Source: Bradyrhizobium sp. WD16 (GTDB lineage Bacteria; Pseudomonadota; Alphaproteobacteria; Rhizobiales; Xanthobacteraceae). From it: 64,000 bases of DNA. The notes under the pieces were generated by a model. It worked only from the letters and a program-made list of their open reading frames with translations. It made no database searches and had not been told where the DNA came from. How positions within the stretch are numbered: position 1 is the stretch's first letter; every line of letters starts with the position of its first letter. The position numbers were made by a program, and so were the translations under genes. The stretch lies in assembly GCF_024181725.1 (NCBI RefSeq), contig NZ_CP028908.1, positions 1,426,001 through 1,490,000 of the forward strand, given 5' to 3'. Shown here piece by piece: positions 29,263 through 38,269 of this stretch.

Positions 29263-30215
29263 TCGTCGTCTCCAAGGTTCGAAAGACTGCTCGAAGGACG
29301 GCTCGAAGCGGACGAAGGCCTGGCGGCCCGCGTCACCAGATAGATGCCGAGCGCCACCGGGACGATCCCGAGCAGATCGTGCGGCGCCAGCCGTTCGCCG
29401 AGAATCGCCCAGCCGAACAGCATGCCGAGCGGCGGCATCAGGAAATGCAGCGCGCTGGCGCCGGTGGCGCCATAGGTCGTGAGCAGGCGGAACCACAACA
29501 GATAGGCCACGATCGAGCCGCCGAGGATGAGATAGGTCCAGGCGGCGAACAGCCGCGCGCTCGGCACGATCTCGGCGTAATCGGAAAACATCAGCGCGAA
29601 CGGCGCCACCGCGAGGCCGCCGGCGAGATTCTGGATGCCGTTGCCGATCCACAGGCTGCCCTGCGGGGCGAGGCGCTTGAACAGGATGGTGCCACCGACG
29701 ATCGCCGCCAGCGCGCCGACCGAGAACGCGACGCCGACCGGACTGTCGCCGCCGCCATGAACCCGATCGGCGACGACGAGGGCGACGCCGAGAACACCGA
29801 GCACGAGGCCTGTCACCTTGCGCGCGGTGATGCGCTCACCGAGCAGCCGCGCCGCGAGCACCGCGGTGAAGACCGGATTGGCGCTGACGATCAGGGCGTT
29901 CAGCCCGGACGAGATGCTGCGCAGCCCGACATAGCCGAGCCCGAGATAGAGCGCGTTGTTGAAGATTCCGATCAGCGCGAAGGCCACGATGTCGCGGCGG
30001 CGCAGATCGAGACGCTCGCCGCGCAGCGCCGCAAGGCCGAGGATCAGCACGCCGGCGGCGAGGAAGCGTACGGTCAGGAAGATCAGCGGCGGACAGTCGG
30101 TGACGCCGATCTTGCCGGCGACGAAGGCGCTGCTCCACAGCAGGCAGAACAGCGGAATGGCGAGCGCGCCGAGCCGCGCAGAACGGGATGGGACGGACGA
30201 GGCGACGACGGACAT
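29259..30215 (-). CDS. EamA/DMT family transporter
   Basis: A 318-residue inner-membrane drug/metabolite transporter. Two EamA halves of five helices each are visible: the first begins LGALAIPLFCLLWSSAFVAG and the second around GVAFSVGALAAIVGGTILF. The C-terminal tail is Ser/Arg-rich (SSASSRPSSSLSN). It is divergent from a LysR regulator, the typical arrangement for a regulated exporter. The substrate is unknown. The stop overlaps the start of the broken MBL gene. Confidence 0.9.
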   Translation of the reverse strand: MSVVASSVPSRSARLGALAIPLFCLLWSSAFVAGKIGVTDCPPLIFLTVRFLAAGVLILGLAALRGERLDLRRRDIVAFALIGIFNNALYLGLGYVGLRSISSGLNALIVSANPVFTAVLAARLLGERITARKVTGLVLGVLGVALVVADRVHGGGDSPVGVAFSVGALAAIVGGTILFKRLAPQGSLWIGNGIQNLAGGLAVAPFALMFSDYAEIVPSARLFAAWTYLILGGSIVAYLLWFRLLTTYGATGASALHFLMPPLGMLFGWAILGERLAPHDLLGIVPVALGIYLVTRAARPSSASSRPSSSLSNLGDDE

Positions 30216-30330
30216 TGACTGCTCCTGGCAAGTCTTCCCGTTTCCGACAATGGCGCCGGAAGGCGCCGCCGCTGTCCTGCGAACGCCGGCACGAGAGGGA
30301 CTGGCTCGTCGGTCTAGGCGCTCGCCTTGG

Positions 30331-30382
30331 CATTCGGAAATTAAATGATAGAATGGACTTCAGTGAAAATGTGAATGGTTCA
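30331..30382. promoter_or_regulatory. Probable LysR-type control region between the EamA gene and the lysR-like gene
   Basis: The 172-bp divergent gap holds CATTC (30331) mirrored by GAATG (30351-30355). It also holds TTCA-G-TGAA (30359-30367) and TGAA-TGG-TTCA (30372-30382), i.e. repeated half-sites in AT-rich DNA just before the lysR start. LysR proteins bind such T-N11-A-like dyads. The assignment is inference. Confidence 0.4.
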
Positions 30383-30387
30383 GTGCC

Positions 30388-31266
30388 ATGATCCGGAACG
30401 CAGCCTTCGACCTCGATCTGTTGCGCAGCTTCGTCTCCGTGGTCGACGCCGGCGGCTTCACCCGCGCCGGGGAACGCGTCCACCGCACCCAGTCCACCGT
30501 CAGCCAGCAGATCCGTCGGCTCGAGGACTATGTCGGCCGGCCGCTGCTCAACCGCGTCGGCAAGCGCGTGACCCTGACCGACGACGGCGAGCGGCTGTTG
30601 TCCTATGCCCGGCGGATCCTGGCGCTGGCCGAAGAGGCGCGGGACGTGCTGGCGCGCCCCTGCGGCGAAGGCGCGGTGCGGCTCGGGCTACCGGAGGATT
30701 TCGCGGCCTATCGGCTGACGCGGCTGCTGGCCAGCTTCGTGCGATCGCGGCCGGGTCTGCGGCTCGACGTGCGCACCGAGCAGAGCGTCAACCTGCGCCG
30801 CGACCTCGAACGTGGCGAACTCGACCTCGCCCTGGTCAAGCGCGAGGCCGGCAGCGGCGAGGCCATCGCGGTCTGGCCGGAGCGGCTGCACTGGGTCACC
30901 AGCAAGGCGAACCCGGTGGTGCGCGACCTGCCGTCGCTGCCGCTGGTGTTCTTTCCGACCGGCTGCCTCTACCGGACGCGGGCAATCCACGCCATCGAGA
31001 GCATGGGGCGCGCCTGGCACATGGCCTATGCCTCTTCGTCGCTGGCCGGCATCCAGGCCGCAGTGGCCGCCGGCCTCGGGCTGAGCGTGTTGCCCGACAT
31101 CGCGGTCCGCCCCGAGCATCGGCTGCTGACGGCGCGCGACGGCTTTCCGCCGATCGACCGCACCGAAGTGGCGCTGATCTCCCAGCCGGGCGCCAGCGCG
31201 GCGACGCTGCGGCTCGCCGAAAGGCTGGTCGCCTATTGCAACACCGTTCAGGCCAGGGCGGCTTAG
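30388..31266 (+). CDS. LysR family transcriptional regulator
   Basis: A 292-residue LysR regulator. The N-terminal winged helix (FDLDLLRSFVSVVDAGGFTRAG, cited in part; TQSTVSQQIRRLEDYVG) is followed by the substrate-binding domain from about residue 90. It probably controls the divergent EamA exporter and itself. The inducer cannot be read. Confidence 0.92.
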   Translation: MIRNAAFDLDLLRSFVSVVDAGGFTRAGERVHRTQSTVSQQIRRLEDYVGRPLLNRVGKRVTLTDDGERLLSYARRILALAEEARDVLARPCGEGAVRLGLPEDFAAYRLTRLLASFVRSRPGLRLDVRTEQSVNLRRDLERGELDLALVKREAGSGEAIAVWPERLHWVTSKANPVVRDLPSLPLVFFPTGCLYRTRAIHAIESMGRAWHMAYASSSLAGIQAAVAAGLGLSVLPDIAVRPEHRLLTARDGFPPIDRTEVALISQPGASAATLRLAERLVAYCNTVQARAA

Positions 31267-31269
31267 CGT

Positions 31270-31983
31270 TCAATAGCAGCGCGAGGCGGCGATGGCATGC
31301 ATCCGCCTGTCGCCGAGCACATGGGCGGTAAAGCCGAGCGTGCCGAAGATCGCCGAAAACGCTGCATCGCGGATGCTGAGGCCGCCGGCATAGGCGCCGA
31401 ACGCCGGCATGACCGCGCGGCCGTCGTCGCAGGCGAAGCAGCGCCGGTCGAAGGAGCGGCCACGGCGCGCAATGCGCGCCTTGGGGTGGAGATGGCCGGC
31501 GATCTCGCCGCGCGCCCCCGTCGGTTCGTGGCGGAAGGTCAGCGGCCCGATCGTGATTGCGCTGCGCACCTCGCCGCCGAGATCATCCGGCAGGTCCGGA
31601 TCGTGATTGCCGGCGATCCAGATCCAGTCGCGACCGGCCTGCAGCGCGCCGAGTGCGGCGCGCTCCGCGGCGCCGAGCCGCTCATGGGCATCGGCATCGT
31701 GGAAACTGTCGCCCAGGGCGATGACCGTGCGGGGATCATGGCGCGCGACGATCGCGGCGAGGCGCGACAGCGTCGCGGCGCTGTCATAGGGCGGCAGCAA
31801 CACGCCGCGCCGCGCGAAGCTGGACCCCTTTTCCAGGTGCAGGTCGGAGACCACGACGACGCGCTCGGCCGCCCAGACGAAGGCGCCGGAGAGGTCGGCG
31901 AGGAGGTCGATACCGACGATGCGTACGCACGAGGCCGAATGCGACCCCGCTAAATCAGCCGGCGCAGAGGAGAGTGCGATCAT
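31270..31983 (-). CDS. pdeM: Ligase-associated DNA damage response endonuclease PdeM
   Basis: A calcineurin-like metallophosphoesterase (237 residues). Metal motifs in order are DLHLEKG, GDSFHD, GNHD and GHLHPKA. This is the PdeM protein of the ligase-associated repair set (ligase, MBL exonuclease, Lhr-like helicase, PdeM). It lies 70 bp downstream of the helicase on the same strand. The partner exonuclease and ligase are 7.5 kb away on the other strand. Confidence 0.93.
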   Translation of the reverse strand: MIALSSAPADLAGSHSASCVRIVGIDLLADLSGAFVWAAERVVVVSDLHLEKGSSFARRGVLLPPYDSAATLSRLAAIVARHDPRTVIALGDSFHDADAHERLGAAERAALGALQAGRDWIWIAGNHDPDLPDDLGGEVRSAITIGPLTFRHEPTGARGEIAGHLHPKARIARRGRSFDRRCFACDDGRAVMPAFGAYAGGLSIRDAAFSAIFGTLGFTAHVLGDRRMHAIAASRCY

Positions 31984-32053
31984 GCCACCTTAGTACTGGC
32001 CGCAGGCAGGAGCCGCAAGCAGACGGGGGTCTCTCCGCGTCAGCTTGGTGCAG

Positions 32054-34612
32054 TTACGACATCGCCTCCTCGACGAGACCGGCGGCGGCCTCGGCCAGCA
32101 GTTCGTCGGAGGCCTCGCCGTAGACCGCCTCGCGGCCGATTTCGAGCATCACCGGGACCGCCAGCGGCGAGATCTTGTCGAGTTCCCGATGGGTGACGTG
32201 ATGACGGATGCGCGCCAGCATGTCGCCGAGGCGGCGCAGGTCGAGCAGGCCGGTCGCGGCATCGGCCCGCGCGGCGCGCAGCAGCACGTGGTCGGGCTGA
32301 TGACGGCGCAGCACGTCGTAGACGAGGTCGGTCGAGAACAGCACCTGGCGCCGCGTCTTCTCCTCGCCGGTGAAGCGACGCGGAATGAGCCCCGAGATGA
32401 TCGCGCAGCTGCGGAAGGTACGCTTCATCAGCGCCGATTCGGCGAGCCAGGCCTCGAGGTCGTCGCCGAGCATGTCGGCGTCGAACAGCGCGTCGAGATC
32501 GAGGCGCCGCTGCCGGATCATGGCGGAGAGATCGCCGAGGCACCACACCGCCAGGGCATATTCGTTGGCGACGAAGCCGAGCGGGCGGGCACGGGCGCGC
32601 TCGAGACGGCGCGTCAGCAGCATGCCGAGCGTCTGATGGGCGAGCCGGCCTTCGAATGGATAGCAGACGAGGTAGTGCTTGTCGGCGCGCGGGAAGGTCT
32701 CGACCACGAGTTCACGCGGTCCCGGCACCCGCGAGTGGCGCGCTTGCAGCTTGAGCCAGTCGCGCACCTGGTCGGGCAGCACGGCCCAGGCGCGCGGCTC
32801 GGCGAGCAGATGACGGACGCGCTCAGCGAGATAGGTCGACAGCGGAAACTTGCCCCCCATATACGACGGCACCCTGGGATCGGCGTCATGGGCGCGGGAG
32901 ACATAGGCCTCGTCCTCGACGAGCGCCTCGAACCGCACGATCTCGCCGCCGAACACGAAGGTGTCGCCGACGCTCAGCGCCTCGATGAAATACTCCTCGA
33001 TCTCGCCGAGCAGGCGGCCGCCGCGCCCGACCGGGCCGGTGGCGCCGCTGCCGCCGCGGCGTGCGCGCACCAGCCGCACCTTGAGCATCTGCTCTTCGAC
33101 GATGGTGCCGACATTGAGACGATAGCTCTGGCGCACGGCCGGATTGGCCACCCGCCAGCGACCTTCCTTGTCGAGACGGATGCGGGCGAAACGCTCGTAG
33201 CTCTTCAAGGCGTAGCCGCCGGTGGCGACGAAATCGATGACGTCGTCGAAATCGCTGCGTGCCAGCGCGGCATAGGGCGCCGCGGCGCGCACCTCGTCGT
33301 AGAGCGCATCGGCGAGGAAAGGCTCGGCACAGGCGCAGCCGAGGACATGCTGGGCGAGGACGTCGAGGGCGCCGCGGCGCGGCGGCGGCGTATCCTGGGC
33401 GTTCTCCGCGACGGCATCGATGGCGGCGCGGCATTCGAGCACCTCGAAGCGGTTGGCCGGCACCAGGACCGCCCGCGAAGGTTCATCGAGGCGATGATTG
33501 GCGCGTCCGATCCGCTGCATCAGCCGCGAGGCGCCCTTGGGCGCGCCGACGTTGACGACGAGATCGATGTCGCCCCAATCGATGCCGAGATCGAGCGAGG
33601 AGGTGCAGACCACGGCGCGCAGCCGGCCGGCCGCCATGGCGTCCTCGACCTTGCGACGCTGGGCGACATCGAGCGAGCCGTGGTGCAGGGCGATGGCGAG
33701 GCCGTCGTCGTTCATTCGCCACAACTCCTGGAACAGCATCTCGGCCTGGCTGCGGGTGTTGACGAAGACCAGTGTCGTCTTGTGGCGGCGGATGAGTTCG
33801 TAGATCTCGCCCAGCGCATGGCGCGCCGAATGCCCCGCCCAGGGCAGCCGCTCGCGGCTGTCCAGCATGTCGACGATCGGCTGCGCCCCGCCCTCGGCGA
33901 CGACGAGATCGGCCATGCAGGCGTCGCCGTCGCGCTGCGGCACCAGGAAGCGGCGCAGGGCATCCGGATCCGCAACGGTGGCGGAGAGGCCGACGGCGGA
34001 ACAGCGTGGCGCCAGCCGGTGGAGCCGCGCCAGACCGAGCGACAGGAGATCGCCGCGCTTGGAGGTGACCAGGGCATGGAGCTCGTCGAGCACGATCCGC
34101 CGCAGCGAGCCGAACAGGAAGGGCGCATCGTCGGAGGCCAGCAGCAAAGCGAGTTGCTCGGGCGTCGTCAGCAGGATGTCGGGCGGGTATCTGCGCTGGC
34201 GGGCGCGGCGCGACACCGGCGTGTCGCCGGTGCGGGTCTCGAGCCGGACCGGCAGCTTCATGCCTTCGATCGGCGCCTCCAGATTGCGGGCGATATCGAC
34301 GGCCAGCGCCTTCAGCGGTGAAATATACAGCGTATGCAGGCCGTTGCTCTGTCCCGCGCCGTCCTGTCCGGACACCCGACGGCCTTTGCCAGCGGCGGCG
34401 CCGGACAGCTCGACCAGGCTCGGCAGGAAGCCGGCGAGGGTCTTGCCGGCTCCGGTCGGGGCGATCAGCAGCGCCGAGCGCCCCTGTCCCGCCGTCTCGA
34501 GCAGCGCCAGCTGGTGCGCGCGCGGCGTCCAGCCCCGCGCCAAAAACCATTGCGAAAACAACGGCGGCAGAAGGGGCGACGACGCCGGCTCAGCGGTCGG
34601 GCGAGAGCTCAT
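32054..34612 (-). CDS. Ligase-associated DNA damage response DEXH-box helicase
   Basis: An 852-residue superfamily 2 helicase of the Lhr-like group. The Walker A motif is APTGAGKTLAGF (~residue 52), motif II is LDELHAL, motif III is SATV and motif VI is QRIGRANHRLDEP. A C-terminal Lhr-type domain follows. It unwinds duplexes in the ligase-associated repair pathway, and pdeM follows in the same operon. Confidence 0.95.
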   Translation of the reverse strand: MSSRPTAEPASSPLLPPLFSQWFLARGWTPRAHQLALLETAGQGRSALLIAPTGAGKTLAGFLPSLVELSGAAAGKGRRVSGQDGAGQSNGLHTLYISPLKALAVDIARNLEAPIEGMKLPVRLETRTGDTPVSRRARQRRYPPDILLTTPEQLALLLASDDAPFLFGSLRRIVLDELHALVTSKRGDLLSLGLARLHRLAPRCSAVGLSATVADPDALRRFLVPQRDGDACMADLVVAEGGAQPIVDMLDSRERLPWAGHSARHALGEIYELIRRHKTTLVFVNTRSQAEMLFQELWRMNDDGLAIALHHGSLDVAQRRKVEDAMAAGRLRAVVCTSSLDLGIDWGDIDLVVNVGAPKGASRLMQRIGRANHRLDEPSRAVLVPANRFEVLECRAAIDAVAENAQDTPPPRRGALDVLAQHVLGCACAEPFLADALYDEVRAAAPYAALARSDFDDVIDFVATGGYALKSYERFARIRLDKEGRWRVANPAVRQSYRLNVGTIVEEQMLKVRLVRARRGGSGATGPVGRGGRLLGEIEEYFIEALSVGDTFVFGGEIVRFEALVEDEAYVSRAHDADPRVPSYMGGKFPLSTYLAERVRHLLAEPRAWAVLPDQVRDWLKLQARHSRVPGPRELVVETFPRADKHYLVCYPFEGRLAHQTLGMLLTRRLERARARPLGFVANEYALAVWCLGDLSAMIRQRRLDLDALFDADMLGDDLEAWLAESALMKRTFRSCAIISGLIPRRFTGEEKTRRQVLFSTDLVYDVLRRHQPDHVLLRAARADAATGLLDLRRLGDMLARIRHHVTHRELDKISPLAVPVMLEIGREAVYGEASDELLAEAAAGLVEEAMS

Positions 34613-34845
34613 CTGGGCGGCCCCAGCCCGCCGCGCCGGCTTGGTCGGGACCGCCGCGCCACAGTTCCATTCCAGCCTCGCGGAAAATGCAAAAAGCTCA
34701 AAATCTACGCCCCGTTAGCCTTGGTGATCCGACGGATTCCCGGCCGCTGTGTCGCTCCCGCTACAGCCGTTCCGGCGGGAAAAAGTTATCATTTCGTCCG
34801 AATTCGATTCCTTGCCCTTTCCGCAAGCTAAACGCTGGGGTTGTC

Positions 34846-36279
34846 ATGAAGAAGATTTTGATCGCGGCGGCGCTGGTCGGCACCGGGGTGAGCGCGCAGG
34901 CTGCCGATTTGGCCACCAAGGCGCCGATCTACAAGGCGCCGGTGCTCGCCGCCTACAACTGGACCGGCTTTTATCTCGGCGTGAATGCCGGCGTCGGTTT
35001 CGGCCGCAGCTACACCCAGCTGAGCAATTCGATCGCTGGCGCCGGTGCCGACTCGCAGAACCGGCTCGGCGGCCTCGGTGCCCTGGGCGGCGGTCAGATC
35101 GGCTACAACTGGCAATACGGCAACATCCTCGGCTTCAACAATGTGGTGTTCGGCCTCGAGGCCGACATCCAGGGCACGAGCTTCCGTGACGACCGTACCT
35201 GCGCCATTGAATGCGTCGGCGCTCTGGGCGTCGCCTACGACCAGAAGCTCGACTGGTTCGGCACCGTCCGCGGCCGCGTCGGTCTCGCCTCGGGCCCGGT
35301 GCTGACCTACTTCACCGGCGGCTTCGCCTATGGCGGCGTCAAGACCACGATCACCGACTTCGCGGCGCCGGCGCTCGCCACCACCTTCAGCGACACCCGC
35401 ACCGGCTGGACCATCGGCTCCGGCGTCGAGGCGGCGCTGGGCGGCAACTGGACCGGCAAGATCGAATATCTCTATTTGGATCTCGGCACCCAGACCGGCA
35501 CCGCCCTGCTGCCGAATTCCTACGTCTACGCCTCCGAGATCCGCGAGCACATCTTCCGCCTCGGCCTGAACTACCGCATCGGCGGCACCGGGCTGTACGC
35601 GCCGGAGCCGGTGGCCAACTGGGCCGGCTGGTATATCGGCGGCAACTTCGGCGGCGCCACCGCGCTCAACCGCAGCAGCCTGGTCAGTCAGCCGACCCCG
35701 CCGCTGTTGGTCAATGAGCAATTCAACCTGACGCCGGACGGTTGGCTCGGCGGCGGCCAGGTCGGCTACAACTGGCAGGCGGCGAACTGGGTGTTCGGCC
35801 TCGAAGCCGACATCCAGGGCTCGACCCAGAAGGACGACAAGGTCTGCGCCGTCGTTTGCGCAGCCCCCATCACCTTCGCGGCCTTCGACCAGAAGATGCA
35901 GTGGTTCGGCACCGTGCGCGGCCGCATCGGCTACTCGGTCGGTTCGACCCTGTTCTATGCCACCGGCGGTTTCGCCTATGGCGGCGTGAAGACCCACGTT
36001 GCCGGGGTGTTCGGCGTGCCTTTCGACCAGACCTTCAGCCGGACCCGCACCGGCTACACAGTCGGCGGCGGCATCGAATCGCCCTTCGACGTCTTCGGCC
36101 TGTTCGGCAGGAACTGGACCGCCAAGACCGAATACCTCTTCATCGACCTCGGCCGTGCCGACGACTTCGTCTCGGTCGCCGGCGCGACCGGTTTTGCCTT
36201 CTCGACCAAGGTCCAGGAGCACGTCATGCGGACCGGCCTGAGCTATCACTTCAACTCGCCGGTCATCGCGAAGTACTGA
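34846..36279 (+). CDS. Outer membrane protein with two tandem eight-strand-type beta-barrel domains
   Basis: A 477-residue exported protein. The signal peptide (KKILIAAALVGTGVSAQA) is followed by two homologous halves, residues ~37-245 and ~258-477. Both begin with an aromatic strand (NWTGFYLGVNAG and NWAGWYIGGNFGG). Both contain FGLEADIQG, a cysteine pair (TCAIEC and VCAVVC), WFGTVRGR, TGGFAYGGVKT and a terminal strand (LGLNYRI and TGLSYHF). The family (Omp25/opacity-like surface antigen) normally has one such barrel of about 230 residues, so this is an internal duplication. The start at 34846 is set by the signal peptide. A strong terminator follows directly. Confidence 0.92.
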   Translation: MKKILIAAALVGTGVSAQAADLATKAPIYKAPVLAAYNWTGFYLGVNAGVGFGRSYTQLSNSIAGAGADSQNRLGGLGALGGGQIGYNWQYGNILGFNNVVFGLEADIQGTSFRDDRTCAIECVGALGVAYDQKLDWFGTVRGRVGLASGPVLTYFTGGFAYGGVKTTITDFAAPALATTFSDTRTGWTIGSGVEAALGGNWTGKIEYLYLDLGTQTGTALLPNSYVYASEIREHIFRLGLNYRIGGTGLYAPEPVANWAGWYIGGNFGGATALNRSSLVSQPTPPLLVNEQFNLTPDGWLGGGQVGYNWQAANWVFGLEADIQGSTQKDDKVCAVVCAAPITFAAFDQKMQWFGTVRGRIGYSVGSTLFYATGGFAYGGVKTHVAGVFGVPFDQTFSRTRTGYTVGGGIESPFDVFGLFGRNWTAKTEYLFIDLGRADDFVSVAGATGFAFSTKVQEHVMRTGLSYHFNSPVIAKY

Positions 36280-36301
36280 TCAACTCTTCGATCGAAACCA
36301 C

Positions 36302-36330
36302 AAAAACCCCGGCCTCGTGCCGGGGTTTTT
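36302..36330 (+). terminator. Intrinsic terminator of the outer membrane protein gene
   Basis: A perfect 12-bp stem AAAAACCCCGGC / GCCGGGGTTTTT with a CTCGT loop ends in a T run. Its symmetry would let it work in both directions. The group II intron begins five bases after it. Confidence 0.93.
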
Positions 36331-36335
36331 CATTG

Positions 36336-38187
36336 GTGCGCCCAGCATGGGCGCCCTCTTATGGGTGCAAGTCCCATCGTGAGTTGATCACAACGAGCGA
36401 AGCGAAGCGCAACCGCATGAGGGCGACCGAGTGTGGGGAGGAAGCGTGGAGCGAAGCTGCGGGCCGATGAATAAGAAGCGGATAGAAGGCGTTGCCGACC
36501 AGGGCGAGCGGGCCAGTAATCGCGAAGCTCTCGTGATCAAGGGGAAGCGGCGTAGATCCGGCGGTCGTGCAGTGAAGGAGTGCGTTCTTACCTGGGGAGG
36601 TCTCGCCTCATGCCCGAAAGGGCGACGGTGTCGAGCCGGAGCGAGAAGTCAGCCGAGGTCGTAGTAGCCGGTGGGAAGGCTGCGAAGCCGTCCCGCAGGC
36701 GAAGGGCCGAACGAGAGGGAGTGTTCGAGGCCATGTCGATGTGGCGAGCATTGCATCAGATGCCTGCGCAAGCAGGGCGGTCCGGGGTAGGACGCGGTGA
36801 AGCCGCGTGTGGCTCGGGCAGCGATGAAGCTCGTCGCCCGCGGCATGAACCGAAGGGCACAGGGTCGGCGCTGCTTTTGGCGGCTCTGGCGAGAGAGAAC
36901 CTGCAACGGGCGTGGAAGCGGGTGCGGGCCAACAAAGGCGTAGCCGGTGTGGACGGTCTGGACATTGACCAGACCGCCGCGCAGCTGCGTACGGCGTGGC
37001 CGGCGATCCGCGAGCAACTGTTGTCGGGGGCGTACCGGCCCAGTCCGGTGCGACGGGTGGCGATCCCCAAGCCCGAGGGCGGCGAGCGTGAGCTCGGCAT
37101 CCCGACGGTGACGGATCGTCTGATCCAGCAGGCGCTGCTGCAAGTGCTGCAGCCCATTCTTGATCCGACCTTCAGCGAGCACAGCTACGGCTTCCGGCCG
37201 GGCCGAAGCGCGCATGACGCCGTCCTTGCGGCGCAGTCATACGTGCAATCGGGCCGCCGGATCGTGGTGGACGTCGACCTGGAAAAGTTCTTTGACCGGG
37301 TCGATCACGACATCCTCATCGACCGCCTTCAGAAACGGATCGGGGACACCGGGGTCATCCGGCTGATCCGGGCGTATCTGAACAGCGGGATCATGGGCGA
37401 TGGCGTGGTCCGGAAGCGAACGATGGGGACGCCGCAAGGCGGGCCGCTATCGCCGCTGCTGGCCAACGTTCTGCTCGATGAAGTGGACAAGGCGCTGGAA
37501 CGTCGGGGCCATTGCTTCGTGCGCTACGCCGACGATGCGAACGTCTACGTTCGCAGCCGCCGGGCGGGTGACCGGGTGATGGCGCTGCTTCGGCGGCTCT
37601 ACGGCAAGCTGCACTTGACGGTCAACGAGACCAAAAGCACAGTGGCCAGCGTGTTTGGTCGCAAGTTCCTGGGCTACAGCCTTTGGGTAGCCCCGGGCGG
37701 CGTGATCAAACGCAAGGTCGCCGACAAGCCGCTGAGGACGTTCAAGCAGCGCATCCGGCAACTGACCTGCCGCAGTGGCGGGCGCAGCATGCAGGATGTG
37801 GTGGATCGTCTGCGGCCCTATGTCCTGGGTTGGAAGGCGTACTTCCGGCTGGCGCAAACCCCACGGGTCTGGCGAGAGCTGGACCAGTGGCTGCGTCACC
37901 GGCTGCGCGCCATCCAGCTCAAGCAGTGGAAGCGCGGTACGACCATGCACAGGGAACTGCTGGCGCTGGGAGCCAAGCCTGACGTTGCACGGCAGGTGGC
38001 GGCCAACAGCCGTCGCTGGTGGCGCAACAGCGGCATGCTCCTCAACGCCGTGCTAACCCTGAACTGGTCGGACCGGTTGGGACTGCCCCGTCTCTCATGA
38101 CCTCAACTTCTCGAACCGCCCGGTGCGGACCCGCATGCCGGGTGGTGTGGCAGGGGAGCGACCCAAAAGGTCGCCCCCTATGCCGAT
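36336..38187 (+). mobile_element. Group II intron (probably class C), apparently intact
   Basis: The 5' end GTGCG (36336) matches the group II consensus. At the 3' end a domain V-like hairpin lies at 38115-38146, with ACCGCCCGG pairing to CCGGGTGGT. A domain VI stem (38149-38184) has a bulged A at 38180, eight bases from the end, and the element closes in AT (38187). The intron encodes one reverse transcriptase/maturase without an endonuclease domain. It sits immediately behind an intrinsic terminator, the preferred site of class C introns. The ends are my reading of consensus, good to a few bases. Confidence 0.85.
36610..38100 (+). CDS. ltrA: Group II intron reverse transcriptase/maturase
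   Basis: The intron-encoded protein (about 496 residues) copies the intron by reverse transcription and helps it splice. The RT domain shows the blocks IPKPEGGERELGIPTV, YGFRPGRSAHDAV, DVDLEKFFDRVDHD, GTPQGGPLSPLLANV and the catalytic YADD (FVRYADDANVY). The maturase (X) domain includes LGWKAYFRLAQ and WKRGTTMHREL, ending GLPRLS. No HNH endonuclease domain follows, as in class C introns. I take the ATG at 36610 because GGGGAGG lies nine bases upstream; 36580 (GTG) and 36733 (ATG) are alternatives. The frame is intact, so the element may be active. Confidence 0.92.
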   Translation: MPERATVSSRSEKSAEVVVAGGKAAKPSRRRRAEREGVFEAMSMWRALHQMPAQAGRSGVGRGEAACGSGSDEARRPRHEPKGTGSALLLAALARENLQRAWKRVRANKGVAGVDGLDIDQTAAQLRTAWPAIREQLLSGAYRPSPVRRVAIPKPEGGERELGIPTVTDRLIQQALLQVLQPILDPTFSEHSYGFRPGRSAHDAVLAAQSYVQSGRRIVVDVDLEKFFDRVDHDILIDRLQKRIGDTGVIRLIRAYLNSGIMGDGVVRKRTMGTPQGGPLSPLLANVLLDEVDKALERRGHCFVRYADDANVYVRSRRAGDRVMALLRRLYGKLHLTVNETKSTVASVFGRKFLGYSLWVAPGGVIKRKVADKPLRTFKQRIRQLTCRSGGRSMQDVVDRLRPYVLGWKAYFRLAQTPRVWRELDQWLRHRLRAIQLKQWKRGTTMHRELLALGAKPDVARQVAANSRRWWRNSGMLLNAVLTLNWSDRLGLPRLS

Positions 38188-38227
38188 CGCGATCGAACGT
38201 CGCCGGGTGCAGAAGTCGCCGATGCAG

Positions 38228-38267
38228 AAGGGGCGCTCCGCTCACGCGAGGCGCCCCTTCCTTTCTT
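38228..38267 (+). terminator. Terminator-like hairpin downstream of the intron
   Basis: AAGGGGCGC (38228-38236) pairs with GCGCCCCTT (38251-38259), followed by CCTTTCTT on the plus strand. It may end plus-strand read-through from the intron or, read on the other strand, the methyltransferase transcript. Confidence 0.6.
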
Positions 38268-38269
38268 GA

